The notes: generated by a model from the sequence alone, not told the origin. DNA of 64,000 bases from Streptomyces catenulae (GCF_000718015.1 NZ_JODY01000009.1:101064-165063); one strand, 5' to 3'; positions 8,282-17,677 are shown, counted from the stretch's first letter. A program made the numbers and translations.

Positions 8282-9280
8282 GTGCCCGCCGACGAGCCCC
8301 CGCTCGCAAATCACCAGCTCTTCCACACAGCAGACATCTGGGAAGCCCGCGCCGAGGTCGGCCGCGCCTTCTGCCCGCACGACCTGCGCATCGTGCAGCG
8401 CTCGGCGACGCTCGACGCCCGGCTGCACGGCACCCCCTTCGACCGCACCGGCCTGTACTACCTCGACTACGGAACGGAGGTCCGGATCACCCCGGGTGAT
8501 CTGGAGAGCTTCTTCCTGGTCCAGATACCGCTCGCCGGATACGCGGAGATCACCTGCGGCCGTGAGGAGATCATCTCCTCGCCGGAACTCGCCTCCGTCC
8601 CCTCACCCGCCGGGAAGCTCGACATGCGCTGGGGCGGCGGCAACCCGCAGCTGATCGTCTGGCTCGACCGGGCGGCCATGGAGGCACACCTGGGCAGCCT
8701 GCTCGGCCGCACCGTGCGCCGCCCGATCTCCTTCTCGCTCGGTATGAACCTCACCACACCCGGCTCCCGCTCCTGGCTCAACATCGTCGACCTCATGCGC
8801 CGCGAGGCGGAGGACCCGGGCGGGATGACCGACCGGCCGATCGTGACGAAACAGCTCGAATCGCTGCTGATGACCCAGTTGCTGATGGCCCAGCCGCACA
8901 ACTACACCCCGGCGCTCCACGGCGAACAGCCCCGCGTCGCCCCGCCCGCGGTCCGCCGCGCCATGGAGACCATCGAGGCGCACGCCGCCGAGCCGCTGAC
9001 CGTCGCCGAGATCGCGGAGTGCGTCGGCGTCGGCGTCCGGGCCCTCCAGGAGGGCTTCCGCCGCCATCTCGACACCACCCCCCTCGCCTACCTCCGCGAG
9101 GTCCGCCTCGACCACGTACGCAAGGAACTCCGGGCCGGTGCCCCCGGCACCACCACCGTCACCGCCGTCGCCGCCCGCTGGGGCTTTCTGCACCCCGGGC
9201 GCTTCTCGGTGGCCTACCGTCGGCAGTTCGGGGAGTCGCCGTCGGAGACGTTGCGGCGGTCCGGGGCCCTGCGGCCCTGA
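8282..9280 (+). CDS. AraC-family transcriptional regulator
   Basis: 332 residues. The N-terminal half (to about 215) fits the AraC_binding_2 ligand/dimerisation type: a run of beta-strands with F-F-L-V-Q-I-P-L-A-G and G-N-P-Q-L-I-V-W. Two C-terminal helix-turn-helix units follow: L-T-V-A-E-I-A-E-C-V-G-V-G-V-R-A-L-Q, and a second ending F-S-V-A-Y-R-R-Q-F-G-E-S-P-S-E-T-L. GTG at 8282 follows GGAGG by 5 bases; an in-frame GTG at 8270 lies on top of that site. Its position, divergent to styA1, makes it the likely regulator of the monooxygenase pair. The effector is unknown. Confidence 0.92.
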   Translation: MPADEPPLANHQLFHTADIWEARAEVGRAFCPHDLRIVQRSATLDARLHGTPFDRTGLYYLDYGTEVRITPGDLESFFLVQIPLAGYAEITCGREEIISSPELASVPSPAGKLDMRWGGGNPQLIVWLDRAAMEAHLGSLLGRTVRRPISFSLGMNLTTPGSRSWLNIVDLMRREAEDPGGMTDRPIVTKQLESLLMTQLLMAQPHNYTPALHGEQPRVAPPAVRRAMETIEAHAAEPLTVAEIAECVGVGVRALQEGFRRHLDTTPLAYLREVRLDHVRKELRAGAPGTTTVTAVAARWGFLHPGRFSVAYRRQFGESPSETLRRSGALRP

Positions 9281-9397
9281 CCGGACGACGCCCTACTATC
9301 GTTCGACCTTTCGCGGCGGGCACCGCGCCCGCCCTCCATCCGCCGCCCCACGCTCCACGCCCCGACGGGGGAGCCGGGCACCGAGAGAGGAACGTCC

Positions 9398-10942
9398 ATG
9401 CGCGCCCGGAGCATCGGCGCGGTCGCCGCCACCGCAGTGGCAGTGGTGGCCGCCCGTGACCTCATGCAGAAGAAGCACGCACTGCTCAGGAACTTCCCGG
9501 TGATCGGGCACGCCCGGTACCTGCTGGAGACGATCGGGCCGGAGCTGCGGCAGTACATAGTCACCTCCAACGACGAGGAACGCCCGTTCAGCCGCGACCA
9601 GCGCACCTGGATCTACGCGTCGTCGAAGGGCGAGAACAACTACTTCGGCTTCGGCACCGACAACGACGTCGAGCACATGCAGGGGCACGCCTACGTCAAG
9701 CAGCGCACCTTCGCGGGCGCCCTGCCCGACCTGCACGACCCGCAGGTCCCGCTGCCCTCGGCCAAGGTGCTGGGCGGACCGCGCGGCCGGGCCAAGGCGT
9801 TCCGCCCGGCGAGTGTGGTGAACATCTCCGCGATGAGCTTCGGCTCGCTCTCCGGCGCGGCGATCACCGCGCTCAACGAGGGCGCGGGGCTGGCCGGGAC
9901 GATGCAGAACACCGGTGAGGGCGGCCTCTCGCCGTACCACCGCAACGGCGGCGACCTCATCCTCCAGATCGGCACCTCGTACTTCGGCTGCCGCAACGAC
10001 GACGGCACCTTCAACCTCGACAAGCTCAAGGAGGTGGTCGCCGGTGCCCCCGTCAAGGCGCTGGAGATCAAGCTCTCCCAGGGCGCCAAGCCGGGGCTCG
10101 GCGGGATGCTGCCGGGCGCGAAGGTGACGCCGGAGATCGCCGGGATCCGCGGCATCCCGGTCGGCGAGGACTGCGCCTCGCCCTCCCGGCACACCGCCTT
10201 CCACGACGTCGACTCGATGCTGGACTTCGTCGAACTGCTCGCCGCCGAGACCGGGCTGCCGGTCGGCATCAAGAGCGCCGTCGGCGAGATGGAGTTCTGG
10301 CAGGAGCTGGCCGCGCTGATGGCGCGCGGTGACCGCGGCGTCGACTTCATCACGGTCGACGGCGGCGAGGGCGGCACCGGCGCGGCGCCGCTGATCTTCT
10401 CCGACTCGGTGTCGCTGCCGTTCCGGATGGGCTTCTCCCGCGTCTACGGCACCTTCGCCGAGCGGGGGCTGACCGACGACATCACCTTCATCGGCTCCGG
10501 CAAGCTCGGTCTGCCCGAGAACGCCGCCGTCGCCTTCGCCCTGGGCGTCGACATGATCAACGTCGCCCGGGAGGCGATGCTGTCCATCGGCTGCATCCAG
10601 GCGCAGAAGTGCCACACCGACAAGTGCCCCACCGGCATCGCCACCCAGGACCCGTGGCTGATGCGCGGCCTCGACCCGGCGTCGAAGGCCACCCGCGCCG
10701 CCGTCTACCTGCGCACCCTGCGCAAGGAGCTGATGAAGGTCTCGTCCGCCGTCGGCGTCGCCCACCCGGCGCTCCTCACCGCCGCCGACATCGAGATCAT
10801 GAACGGCGACTACGAGGCCCGCACCCTGGCCGGGGTCTACGGCTACAAGGACGGCTGGGGCGAGCTGGGCCCGCGCCTGGCCGAGGAGATCACGACCCTG
10901 ATGACGACCGGGGCGCAGCCGTCCGGGACGCCGGAGGTCTGA
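9398..10942 (+). CDS. FMN-binding glutamate synthase-like protein
   Basis: 514 residues. A short hydrophobic N-terminal segment (about 5-22) suggests membrane attachment. The rest matches the FMN/synthase barrel domain of the glutamate synthase large subunit: S-A-M-S-F-G-S-L-S-G-A-A-I near 146, the D-G-G-E-G-G-T-G-A-A-P-L phosphate-binding turn near 325, and a cysteine cluster C-I-Q-A-Q-K-C-H-T-D-K-C near 398-409 that in GltB holds a 3Fe-4S centre. The glutaminase domain is absent, so it is a stand-alone oxidoreductase of uncertain substrate. The start is supported by GAGAGGAA 6-8 bases upstream. It ends in a strong terminator. Confidence 0.88.
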   Translation: MRARSIGAVAATAVAVVAARDLMQKKHALLRNFPVIGHARYLLETIGPELRQYIVTSNDEERPFSRDQRTWIYASSKGENNYFGFGTDNDVEHMQGHAYVKQRTFAGALPDLHDPQVPLPSAKVLGGPRGRAKAFRPASVVNISAMSFGSLSGAAITALNEGAGLAGTMQNTGEGGLSPYHRNGGDLILQIGTSYFGCRNDDGTFNLDKLKEVVAGAPVKALEIKLSQGAKPGLGGMLPGAKVTPEIAGIRGIPVGEDCASPSRHTAFHDVDSMLDFVELLAAETGLPVGIKSAVGEMEFWQELAALMARGDRGVDFITVDGGEGGTGAAPLIFSDSVSLPFRMGFSRVYGTFAERGLTDDITFIGSGKLGLPENAAVAFALGVDMINVAREAMLSIGCIQAQKCHTDKCPTGIATQDPWLMRGLDPASKATRAAVYLRTLRKELMKVSSAVGVAHPALLTAADIEIMNGDYEARTLAGVYGYKDGWGELGPRLAEEITTLMTTGAQPSGTPEV

Positions 10943-10960
10943 CCCCGCCCGGCCGCTCCC

Positions 10961-11003
10961 GCCGGTGGCCCGGCTCCGTACCGCACGGAGCCGGGCCACC
11001 GGC
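10961..11003. terminator. Bidirectional hairpin terminator
   Basis: A perfect 19-bp stem (10961-10979 with 10985-11003) and a 5-base loop lie between the convergent FMN-protein and SDR genes, 18 bases after one stop and 30 bases after the other. There is no U-tract, which is usual in Streptomyces. Confidence 0.85.
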
Positions 11004-11033
11004 GCGTCGAGGCGGCCCGGCGCCCGCGCCGTC

Positions 11034-11825
11034 TCAGGCCCGCATCCCGCCGTCCACCCGGAGCACCGTGCCCGTGACGTAGGAGGCGCGGTCGCTCAGC
11101 AGCCACGCCGCGGCCTGCGCGACCTCCTCCGGATCGGCGGCCCGGCCCAGCGGGGTCAGGGAGTTGAGCCGGGCGACGGTGCCCGGGGACTCCGCGTCCC
11201 ACTCCCGCAGCATCTCGGTGAGCGTGGTGCCCGGCGCGACCGCGTTGACCCGGATGCCCTCCGGCCCGTACGTGGCGGCCGCCGACGCGGTCAGGCTGTT
11301 GACCGCCGCCTTCGCCGCCCCGTACCCGGGCAGCTCCGGGTTGGCCATCAGGCTGCCGACGCTGGAGGTGTTGACGATCGCACCGCGCCCGGCGGTGGCG
11401 CGGATCGCGGCGATCTCCGCGGCCATGGCCACCCACACGCCCTTGAAGGTGACGGCCGAGACGGCGTCGAACTCCTCCTCCGCCAACCGGTCCAGCGGAC
11501 CGGGCCGCTGGCCCGCCGCACCGTTGTTGAAGGCCACGTCGAGCCGTCCGTACCGCTCCACGGCCCGGTCGACGGCGGCCCGGACGTCCGCCGGGTCGGC
11601 CAGATCGCACCGGACGTGTTCCGCGGCGCCGCCCGCCGCGCGGATCTCCCCGGCCACCGCCGCGAGCTGATCGGTACTGCGGGCCGCGAGGACGACCCGG
11701 GCGCCTTCCCGGGCGAAGAGCCGGGCCGCCGCCGCGCCGATACCGCGGCCGGCCCCCGTGACGAAGGCGACCTTGTCCGCGAGGAGACCGGAAGCCGGGG
11801 GAGAGAGTGAGGTGGTGTGGTTCAT
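11034..11825 (-). CDS. Short-chain dehydrogenase/reductase
   Basis: 263-residue NAD(P)-dependent oxidoreductase with a classical SDR Rossmann fold. Cofactor motif T-G-A-G-R-G-I-G at 23-30, N-N-G-A-A-G at 100-105 in place of the usual N-N-A-G, catalytic Ser in N-T-S-S-V-G near 153-155, and Tyr168-x-x-x-Lys172. A C-terminal R-V-D-G-G-M completes the family pattern. The long open frame upstream of ATG 11825 is not protein-like. It is divergent from the XRE/MmyB regulator with 87 bp between and a palindrome in the gap, so regulation by that protein is the simplest reading. The substrate is unknown. Confidence 0.93.
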   Translation of the reverse strand: MNHTTSLSPPASGLLADKVAFVTGAGRGIGAAAARLFAREGARVVLAARSTDQLAAVAGEIRAAGGAAEHVRCDLADPADVRAAVDRAVERYGRLDVAFNNGAAGQRPGPLDRLAEEEFDAVSAVTFKGVWVAMAAEIAAIRATAGRGAIVNTSSVGSLMANPELPGYGAAKAAVNSLTASAAATYGPEGIRVNAVAPGTTLTEMLREWDAESPGTVARLNSLTPLGRAADPEEVAQAAAWLLSDRASYVTGTVLRVDGGMRA

Positions 11826-11858
11826 GCCGACGAGCCTGACCCCGGCGGCCCGGCCCGG

Positions 11859-11879
11859 CCAGGCACCGGTGGTACCTGG
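11859..11879. promoter_or_regulatory. Interrupted palindrome between SDR and XRE genes
   Basis: The symmetric bases read CCAGGnACCnnnGGTnCCTGG, centred in the 87-bp divergent gap. It is a candidate operator of the adjacent XRE/MmyB regulator. It shares a GGTACCTG core with the palindrome at 34356-34377 beside a related regulator. Confidence 0.5.
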
Positions 11880-11912
11880 CTGGGCGGACCGCCGCCCGCG
11901 CACACTGGACGG

Positions 11913-12764
11913 GTGGACCGACAAGAACTGGCAGGTTTCCTGCGCAGCCGACGCGAACGCCTGCTCCCCGCCACCGTGGGCCTGCCCGCGGGGCCGCGCC
12001 GCCGCACCCCGGGGCTGCGCCGCGAGGAGGTGGCGCAGCTCGCCTTCATCTCGACCGAGTACTACACCCGGCTCGAACAGGCCCGTGCCCCCTCCCCGTC
12101 CCGCGAGGTGCTGGCCCAGCTCGCCCGCGCGCTGCGGCTGACGGACGCCGAACGCGACCACCTCCACCACCTCGCGGGCTCCCCGCCGGGACCGCCGCCC
12201 GGGCCGTCGCGGGAGGTGCGGCAGAGCCTCGTCGACCTGCTCGCCCGGCTGCCGGAGACCGCCGCGCTGGTCCTCTCGGCGACCTACGACGTCCTCGCCT
12301 GGAACGGTCTGGCCGCCGCCCTGATGGAGGACTTCTCCGCCCTGCCGCGCCGCGACCGCAACCTCCTGCGGCGCGCCTTCCTCGGCCCGCACCCCGAGGG
12401 GCGGCGGCTGTACGGCCTCGGGGACACCGGCAGCTTCGCCCGGACCGCGGCCCAGCACCTGCGGACCGCCGCGGCGCGCTACCCCGACGCCCCGGAGGTG
12501 ACCGGCCTGGTCCGTGAACTCCGCGACCACAGCGCGGAGTTCGCCCGGATCTGGGCGGCCCACGACGTCGCCGCCCGGCCCGCCACCTGCGCCGCCTTCG
12601 CCCACCCGCTCGTCGGACCGGTCCAGGTCACCTGCGACATCCTGGACATCGCCGACCGCGACCAGCGCGTCCTGCTCTACTCCGCCGTCCCCGGCTCCCC
12701 TTCGCAGGAGTCGCTGCGGCTGCTGTCGGTCCTCGGCACCCAGCGGCTGGACGTACCGGGCTGA
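11913..12764 (+). CDS. XRE-family regulator with MmyB-like C-terminal domain
   Basis: 283 residues. N-terminal helix-turn-helix at about 5-75 with the family-typical R-R-T-P-G-L-R-R-E-E-V-A-Q-L-A-F-I-S-T-E-Y-Y-T-R-L-E-Q. The C-terminal MmyB/PAS-like ligand-binding domain (about 100-270) includes D-V-L-A-W-N and a closing L-L-S-V-L-G-T-Q. This group commonly represses a divergent oxidoreductase gene. The GTG at 11913 begins the conserved N-terminus, has no ribosome site, and has CACACT about 7-12 bases upstream, suggesting a leaderless transcript. Confidence 0.9.
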   Translation: MDRQELAGFLRSRRERLLPATVGLPAGPRRRTPGLRREEVAQLAFISTEYYTRLEQARAPSPSREVLAQLARALRLTDAERDHLHHLAGSPPGPPPGPSREVRQSLVDLLARLPETAALVLSATYDVLAWNGLAAALMEDFSALPRRDRNLLRRAFLGPHPEGRRLYGLGDTGSFARTAAQHLRTAAARYPDAPEVTGLVRELRDHSAEFARIWAAHDVAARPATCAAFAHPLVGPVQVTCDILDIADRDQRVLLYSAVPGSPSQESLRLLSVLGTQRLDVPG

Positions 12765-12791
12765 GCGGCCCGGCGACCGCGGGAGCGGCCT

Positions 12792-13415
12792 TCAGGTCTG
12801 CGACGTGTTGCCGGCGCGCAGCGCGAAGCCGCCGACGTACCACTTCCCGTCGACCTTGACGACGTGCACCTTCGCCGAGAAGTCCTTCTCGTCCACACCG
12901 TGCGAACGGGACAGGATGATCGCCCGCAGCGGTGTGCCGTCCACGACGATCCTGGCCGTCGGGACGACCGCCCGGTCGCCCTCGGGGGTGGGCGCGTTGG
13001 CCCGCACCCGCGGCTTCCCGGAGGCGTCCGGCGGGGTGAACGCCTCGCTCATGGAGGTCAGCCCGGGGGCCATCTTCTCCAGCGTCGCCGCATCGCACCG
13101 CGCGGGGACCGCCTTCGCCGAGGGCGCGTCGCCGCCCGGCGCGACGGAGAGCAGACAGGCCCGCCGCGCGTCCTTCGCGATGACCGCGCTCACCCAGGCA
13201 CCCACCGTGGCGGCCACCGAGGACTGCTCGCCCCGCGGCGCCCCGTCGTCGCCCGCCGACGGCCCGCCGGGGCTGCCCGAGGAAGCGGCGCCGGGGGCGG
13301 GGCTGCCGCGGTCCGACGAGCCACCGCCGGAGCACCCCGCCAGCAGCGGCGCCGCCACCAGCGTGACCGCCGCGGCCCAGCTCATGACCCTCGTGCCGGA
13401 TTCCCGTCGTGCCAT
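12792..13415 (-). CDS. Secreted lipoprotein of unknown function
   Basis: 207 residues. Signal peptide with lipobox L-L-A-G-C, lipidated Cys28, then a long Gly/Ser/Pro-rich linker (about 29-75) and a globular C-terminal part ending K-V-D-G-K-W-Y-V-G-G-F-A-L-R. It should sit on the outer face of the membrane. The fold has a DUF4878/SnoaL-like look, but I cannot assign it. ATG 13415 was chosen over the longer GTG frame because GAGGGGAA lies just upstream and the signal peptide begins there. It converges with the XRE gene and is divergent to the PucR gene. Confidence 0.8.
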   Translation of the reverse strand: MARRESGTRVMSWAAAVTLVAAPLLAGCSGGGSSDRGSPAPGAASSGSPGGPSAGDDGAPRGEQSSVAATVGAWVSAVIAKDARRACLLSVAPGGDAPSAKAVPARCDAATLEKMAPGLTSMSEAFTPPDASGKPRVRANAPTPEGDRAVVPTARIVVDGTPLRAIILSRSHGVDEKDFSAKVHVVKVDGKWYVGGFALRAGNTSQT

Positions 13416-13607
13416 GACGTTCCCCTCTGTCTGCGTACGTGGTGTCCTGCCCGGATCCTTGACGTCCCGCCCGGCAATCACGCAGCCGCGACCGGAACGG
13501 TTGCGCGGCCCACCGCGACGCGGCCGAACGCCGCCTCCGGCGCACCGGGAGCCAGCCGGTCAGGGGCCCGTTCCGGCGCCGTCCCCGCCCTGGTGCACAA
13601 TCGCCGC

Positions 13608-15110
13608 GTGTCTGTCTCCCTCGCCGATCTGCTCGCCGAACCGACCCTGCGGCTGCGGGCGCTGAGCAGCCACTGCCACGACGCCGACCGGCGCATCGAC
13701 TGGGTCTCCACGACGGAACTGCCCGATCCGCTGCCGTTCCTGCGTGGCGGCGAACTGGTGATGACCACGGGCATGCTGGAGCGCGACGGCGCCGGATGGG
13801 CCCGGCTCGTCGAACGGCTGGCGGAACTCCCGGTCGCCGCGCTCTGCTTCGGCACCGGACTGGTGCACCAGGAGGTGCCGCCCGCCGTCGTCGAGACCGC
13901 CGAGCGCGCCGGGCTGGCGCTCGTCGGCTCCCCGGTCGAGGTGCCGTTCGTCCAGATCAGCCGCCGGGTCGCCGACCGGATCTTCGCGGAGCGGTACGAC
14001 GCGGTGCGATCGGCCGCCGCTCTCCAGGACCAACTGGTCCGCGAACTCCTCTCCGGCCACGGGCTGCGCGGGATGCTCCGGCGGCTCCACCGGGAGCTGG
14101 GCGCGGGCCCGGTGGCGGTGGTCGAACCCGGCGGCCGCGTCCTGGCCCGCCACCCCGCCCCGTCCCGCCGCCCGGACACCCGCCCCGCGGCGGACGGCCG
14201 GACCCCCGAGAGCGCGGGAACGTCCGTACCGGTCCTGGTGGACGGCGTACCCGTCGCGGAGCTGCGCACCGGCCGCCCCACCCCGCGGCACGACATCCTC
14301 TCCTTCGCCACCAGCATCCTCGGCCTCGAGGTGGCCCGCCATCAGGCCGTGCTCACCGGACGGCGGGAACTGCTCGGCCAGGTCCTGGAGGACGTCCTGC
14401 ACCGTACGGTCCCCGACGGCGACGCCCGCCGCCGTCTCGCCTCCTACGGGCTCACCGCGGACGGCCCCCACACGGTCGTCGTCGCCCGGGTCGGCGGCGA
14501 CCCCGCGCGGCTGCGCAGCCTGCCGTGGACCCTGGGCCCGCTCCTGGAACGGGCCCACGACCGGCTGCCCACCGCGCTGGTCGACGACGCGGTGATGGTC
14601 GTCGTACCGGACGCCGTCGACGCGGGCGCCGCCGCCGCGACGGTCGCGGCACACCTGAGCGTGGTGGACCCGCGGGTCCGCGTCGGGGTGGGGGAGCCGC
14701 GGCGCGGGGTGACCGGGCTGCGGCTCGGCTACTTCGAGGCCCGCCAGGCCGCCCGGTCCGGGCCCGGTGTGCACCGGGCGGCGCCGCTGAGCATCGCCGG
14801 TCTGCTGATGGGCAATCTGGACCTGCCGCTGCGGGAGTTGGGCCACGCGGTGCTCGCCCCGCTGCTCCACCACGACGAGGCCCACCGCGCCGCACTCGTC
14901 CCCACCCTGCGGTCCTACCTCTCCCACGACTGCTCGCCCGCCGCCACCGCCCGCGCGCTGACCCTGCACCGCAACAGCCTGCGCTACCGGCTCCGGCTCA
15001 TCGAGCAGCTCACCGCCCGCGACCTCACCCGCCTCGCCGACCGTATGGAGCTGTGGCTCGCCCTGACCGCCCTGGACGCCGACCCGGCGGGGGCACCGGG
15101 GGAGGAGTGA
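13608..15110 (+). CDS. PucR-family transcriptional regulator
   Basis: 500 residues. N-terminal purine-catabolism-regulator-like domain (about 1-125: W-V-S-T-T-E-L-P-D-P, G-G-E-L-V-M-T-T-G), a central GGDEF-like region (about 250-390) and the C-terminal PucR helix-turn-helix (A-A-T-A-R-A-L-T-L-H-R-N-S-L-R-Y-R-L near 455-475). Members of this family control purine, amino-acid or CoA-dependent catabolic genes. GTG 13608 has CACAAT 7-12 bases upstream, so a leaderless start is likely; an in-frame GTG at 13593 is the alternative. The CoA-transferase/acyl-CoA dehydrogenase pair that follows is a plausible target. Confidence 0.9.
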   Translation: MSVSLADLLAEPTLRLRALSSHCHDADRRIDWVSTTELPDPLPFLRGGELVMTTGMLERDGAGWARLVERLAELPVAALCFGTGLVHQEVPPAVVETAERAGLALVGSPVEVPFVQISRRVADRIFAERYDAVRSAAALQDQLVRELLSGHGLRGMLRRLHRELGAGPVAVVEPGGRVLARHPAPSRRPDTRPAADGRTPESAGTSVPVLVDGVPVAELRTGRPTPRHDILSFATSILGLEVARHQAVLTGRRELLGQVLEDVLHRTVPDGDARRRLASYGLTADGPHTVVVARVGGDPARLRSLPWTLGPLLERAHDRLPTALVDDAVMVVVPDAVDAGAAAATVAAHLSVVDPRVRVGVGEPRRGVTGLRLGYFEARQAARSGPGVHRAAPLSIAGLLMGNLDLPLRELGHAVLAPLLHHDEAHRAALVPTLRSYLSHDCSPAATARALTLHRNSLRYRLRLIEQLTARDLTRLADRMELWLALTALDADPAGAPGEE

Positions 15111-15122
15111 CGGGGCGCCGGG

Positions 15123-16301
15123 TCACCCGGCTCCGTCCCCCGCCAGCCACTCCGCGACGACCTCCTCGGCGTGCTCCCCGAGCGCCGGACTCGGGGCCGT
15201 CGGCGCGGGCGCCTGCGCGGCGGCGTCCGGGTCCGGCGCCGCGTCCCCGAAGTGCGCCGGTTGCCGCAGAAACGGGGTGCGGCCCAGGACCGGATGGTCG
15301 AACTCGCCGATCAGACCGCGCCGCCGGATCTGGTCGCTCCGTACCGCGTCGGTCAGCTCCCAGATCGGGGCGGCGGGCACGCCCGCCGCCCGGGCGAGTT
15401 CCAGGGCCTGTTCCGTGGTGACGCCGGTGGACCACTCCTCGGTGATCTCCCGGACCTGCTCGACATGGCGCGAGCGGGCGGTGTCGTCGCCGAACCGCGG
15501 GTCGCACGGCAGCTCGGGCCGCCCCACCAGCGTGGCGAACCGCGCGAACACCGCATCGCTCGCCACCGCGATCGCCACCAGCCCGTCGGCGGTGCGGTAG
15601 GTGTCGAACGGGGCGGAGACCGGATGCCGGTTGCCGACCCGCCCCGGCAGCCCGCCGGTCGCCGTCAGCAGACTCCACGCGGTCACCTGCAACGACACCA
15701 GCGAGTCGAGCATGGCCACATCGATGTGCCGCCCCCGGCCGCTGCGCTCCCGGTCGTACAGCGCCGTGCCGACGGCCCAGGAGGTGAACAGCCCGGCCAG
15801 CAGGTCACCGACCGACTCGCCCACCCGCGTCGGCGGCCCGTCCGGCGTGCCCGTCCCGGCCATCAGCCCGGACATCGCCTGCACGATCAGGTCGTACGCC
15901 GGGTGCTCCCGCATCGGACCGCTCTGTCCGAAACCCGAGATGCTCGCGTAGACCAGGCGCGGGTTGACCGCCGCGAGCGCCGCGTGGTCGATGCCCAGCC
16001 GCTGGGTGACGCCGGGGCGGAAGTTCTCGACGAAGACGTCCGCGCGGGCGGCCAGCCGCAGCAGCAGCGCATGGTCGTCGGGGTTCTTCAGATCGAGGGC
16101 GATGCTCCGCTTCCCGCGGTTGAGCTGCGCGAAGTAGACGCTCTCGCCCTCCCGGAACGGCCCGAGGTGGCGGGCGTCGTCACCGGCGGGCGGCTCGACC
16201 TTGACCACGTCCGCCCCCAGATCCGCCAGCAGCGCGGTGCAGTACGGGCCCGCCAGCACCCGGCTCAGGTCCAGCACCCGCAGCCCTCGGAGAACCGTCA
16301 T
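15123..16301 (-). CDS. Class III CoA-transferase (CaiB/BaiF family)
   Basis: 392 residues. Moves CoA between carboxylic acids through an enzyme-bound mixed anhydride. N-terminal signature G-L-R-V-L-D-L-S-R-V-L-A-G-P-Y-C, then G-A-D-V-V-K-V-E-P-P-x-G-D and N-R-G-K-R-S-I-A-L-D-L. The nucleophilic Asp lies in V-G-E-S-V-G-D-L-L-A-G near residue 168. Length is normal for the family. GAAGGG lies 9-10 bases before ATG 16301. It is divergent from the acyl-CoA dehydrogenase gene (212 bp), an arrangement suggesting that one activates an acid and the other desaturates it. The substrate is not predictable. Confidence 0.93.
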   Translation of the reverse strand: MTVLRGLRVLDLSRVLAGPYCTALLADLGADVVKVEPPAGDDARHLGPFREGESVYFAQLNRGKRSIALDLKNPDDHALLLRLAARADVFVENFRPGVTQRLGIDHAALAAVNPRLVYASISGFGQSGPMREHPAYDLIVQAMSGLMAGTGTPDGPPTRVGESVGDLLAGLFTSWAVGTALYDRERSGRGRHIDVAMLDSLVSLQVTAWSLLTATGGLPGRVGNRHPVSAPFDTYRTADGLVAIAVASDAVFARFATLVGRPELPCDPRFGDDTARSRHVEQVREITEEWSTGVTTEQALELARAAGVPAAPIWELTDAVRSDQIRRRGLIGEFDHPVLGRTPFLRQPAHFGDAAPDPDAAAQAPAPTAPSPALGEHAEEVVAEWLAGDGAG

Positions 16302-16513
16302 CGCTTTCTGCCCTTCGGTCGGTGGATCACATCCGGCCTGCGGAACGTATGCGGGCGCCCACCGGGGCGTCGATGTGCGCCCGCACGGACATCGCGCCGA
16401 TCACGGTGCACCCGCACATTGGCACGGCGCCTCGCCGTACGCCGGAATGGACCCGGGCCGCACCACCGGTGCCCCCGCTCCCCGCCGATCCCGCACCCGT
16501 GAAGGACGCCGTC

Positions 16514-17677
16514 ATGACGGACCACGCCACCACGCCGTATCTGCTGCCCGCGATGTACGACGAGTTCCGCGCCGCGGCCCGCGCCGTCGCCGAGAAGGAG
16601 TTGCGCCCCCGGGCCGCGGAGGTCGATGCGCGCGGCGGCTTCCCGCACGACAACTACGCGACGCTCACCGCCGCCGGGCTGCACGCGCCCGGCATCCCCG
16701 AGGAGTACGGCGGCGACGGGGTCGACGCCCTCGCCGCCGCCATCGCCGTCGAGGAGGTCGCCCGCGTCTGCGCCTCGTCCTCCACCGTCCAGACCTCCAA
16801 CAAGCTCGGCGTCGTCCCGCTGCTGCTCGCCGGGACCGAGGAGCAGCGGCGCCGGTATCTGCCCGAGGTCGCCGCGGGCGCGGCGCTGATGGCGTACGCG
16901 ATCAGCGAGCGGGAGGCGGGCAGCGATGTCGCCGCGATGCGCTGCCGGGCGGTCGCCGACGGCGACGGCTGGGTGCTGGACGGCGTGAAGACCTGGATCA
17001 CCTCCGCCGGGGTCGCGCAATACCTCATCGTCTTCGCGGTCACCGACCCCGACGCCGGATCCCGCGGCATCTCCGCCTTCGTCGTCCACGCCGACGACCC
17101 CGGCATCGGCTACGGCGAGCCCGAACGCAAGATGGGCCTGAAGGGCTCGGTCACCCGCGAGGTGTACTTCGACGGCTGCCGGATCCCCGCCGACCGCCTC
17201 CTCGGCGAGCGCGGCAGGGGGCTGCGGGTGGCGCTGGGCACCCTCGACCACACCCGCGTCTCGGTCGGCGCCCAGGCCCTCGGCATCGCCCAGGGAGCGC
17301 TCGACACGGCGGTCGGCCATGTACGGGAGCGACGGCAGTTCGGCAAGGCCCTCGCCGACTTCCAGGGCGTCCAGTTCATGCTCGCCGACATGGGGATGAA
17401 GGTGGAGTCGGCCCGGCAGCTGGTCTACGCCGCCGCGGCCCGCAGCTGCGTGGGCGCCGCCGATCTGACGTACTTCGGCGCGGCGGCCAAGTGCCTGGCC
17501 TCCGACGTCGCCATGGCGGTGACGACCGACGCGGTGCAACTGCTCGGCGGCTACGGCTACACCCAGGACTTCCCCGCCGAGCGGATGATGCGCGATGCGA
17601 AGATCACCCAGATCTACGAGGGCACCAACCAGATCCAGCGGATCGTGATGGCCCGCGAACTGCTGCGGACGCGGTAG
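16514..17677 (+). CDS. Acyl-CoA dehydrogenase
   Basis: 387-residue FAD flavoenzyme introducing an alpha-beta double bond into an acyl-CoA. The three family domains are in order: N-terminal helices, the central beta domain with Y-A-I-S-E-R-E-A-G-S-D and W-I-T-S-A, and the C-terminal helical domain with R-x-Q-F-G-K. The catalytic Glu is in Q-I-Y-E-G-T-N-Q-I-Q-R near the C-terminus. ATG 16514 is preceded by GAAGGA at 7 bases; the upstream open frame lacks homology. It probably works with the divergent CoA-transferase. Confidence 0.94.
   Translation: MTDHATTPYLLPAMYDEFRAAARAVAEKELRPRAAEVDARGGFPHDNYATLTAAGLHAPGIPEEYGGDGVDALAAAIAVEEVARVCASSSTVQTSNKLGVVPLLLAGTEEQRRRYLPEVAAGAALMAYAISEREAGSDVAAMRCRAVADGDGWVLDGVKTWITSAGVAQYLIVFAVTDPDAGSRGISAFVVHADDPGIGYGEPERKMGLKGSVTREVYFDGCRIPADRLLGERGRGLRVALGTLDHTRVSVGAQALGIAQGALDTAVGHVRERRQFGKALADFQGVQFMLADMGMKVESARQLVYAAAARSCVGAADLTYFGAAAKCLASDVAMAVTTDAVQLLGGYGYTQDFPAERMMRDAKITQIYEGTNQIQRIVMARELLRTR

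Noticed and set aside
1..9280. P450 plus StyA pair as one biosynthetic cluster
   Set aside because: They are separated by unrelated genes in both orientations and a 0.9-kb gap; no core biosynthetic enzyme is in the window.
13560..14969. Long minus-strand open frame of 469 codons
   Set aside because: It is antisense to the clear PucR gene, with no family motifs and a GC-driven composition.
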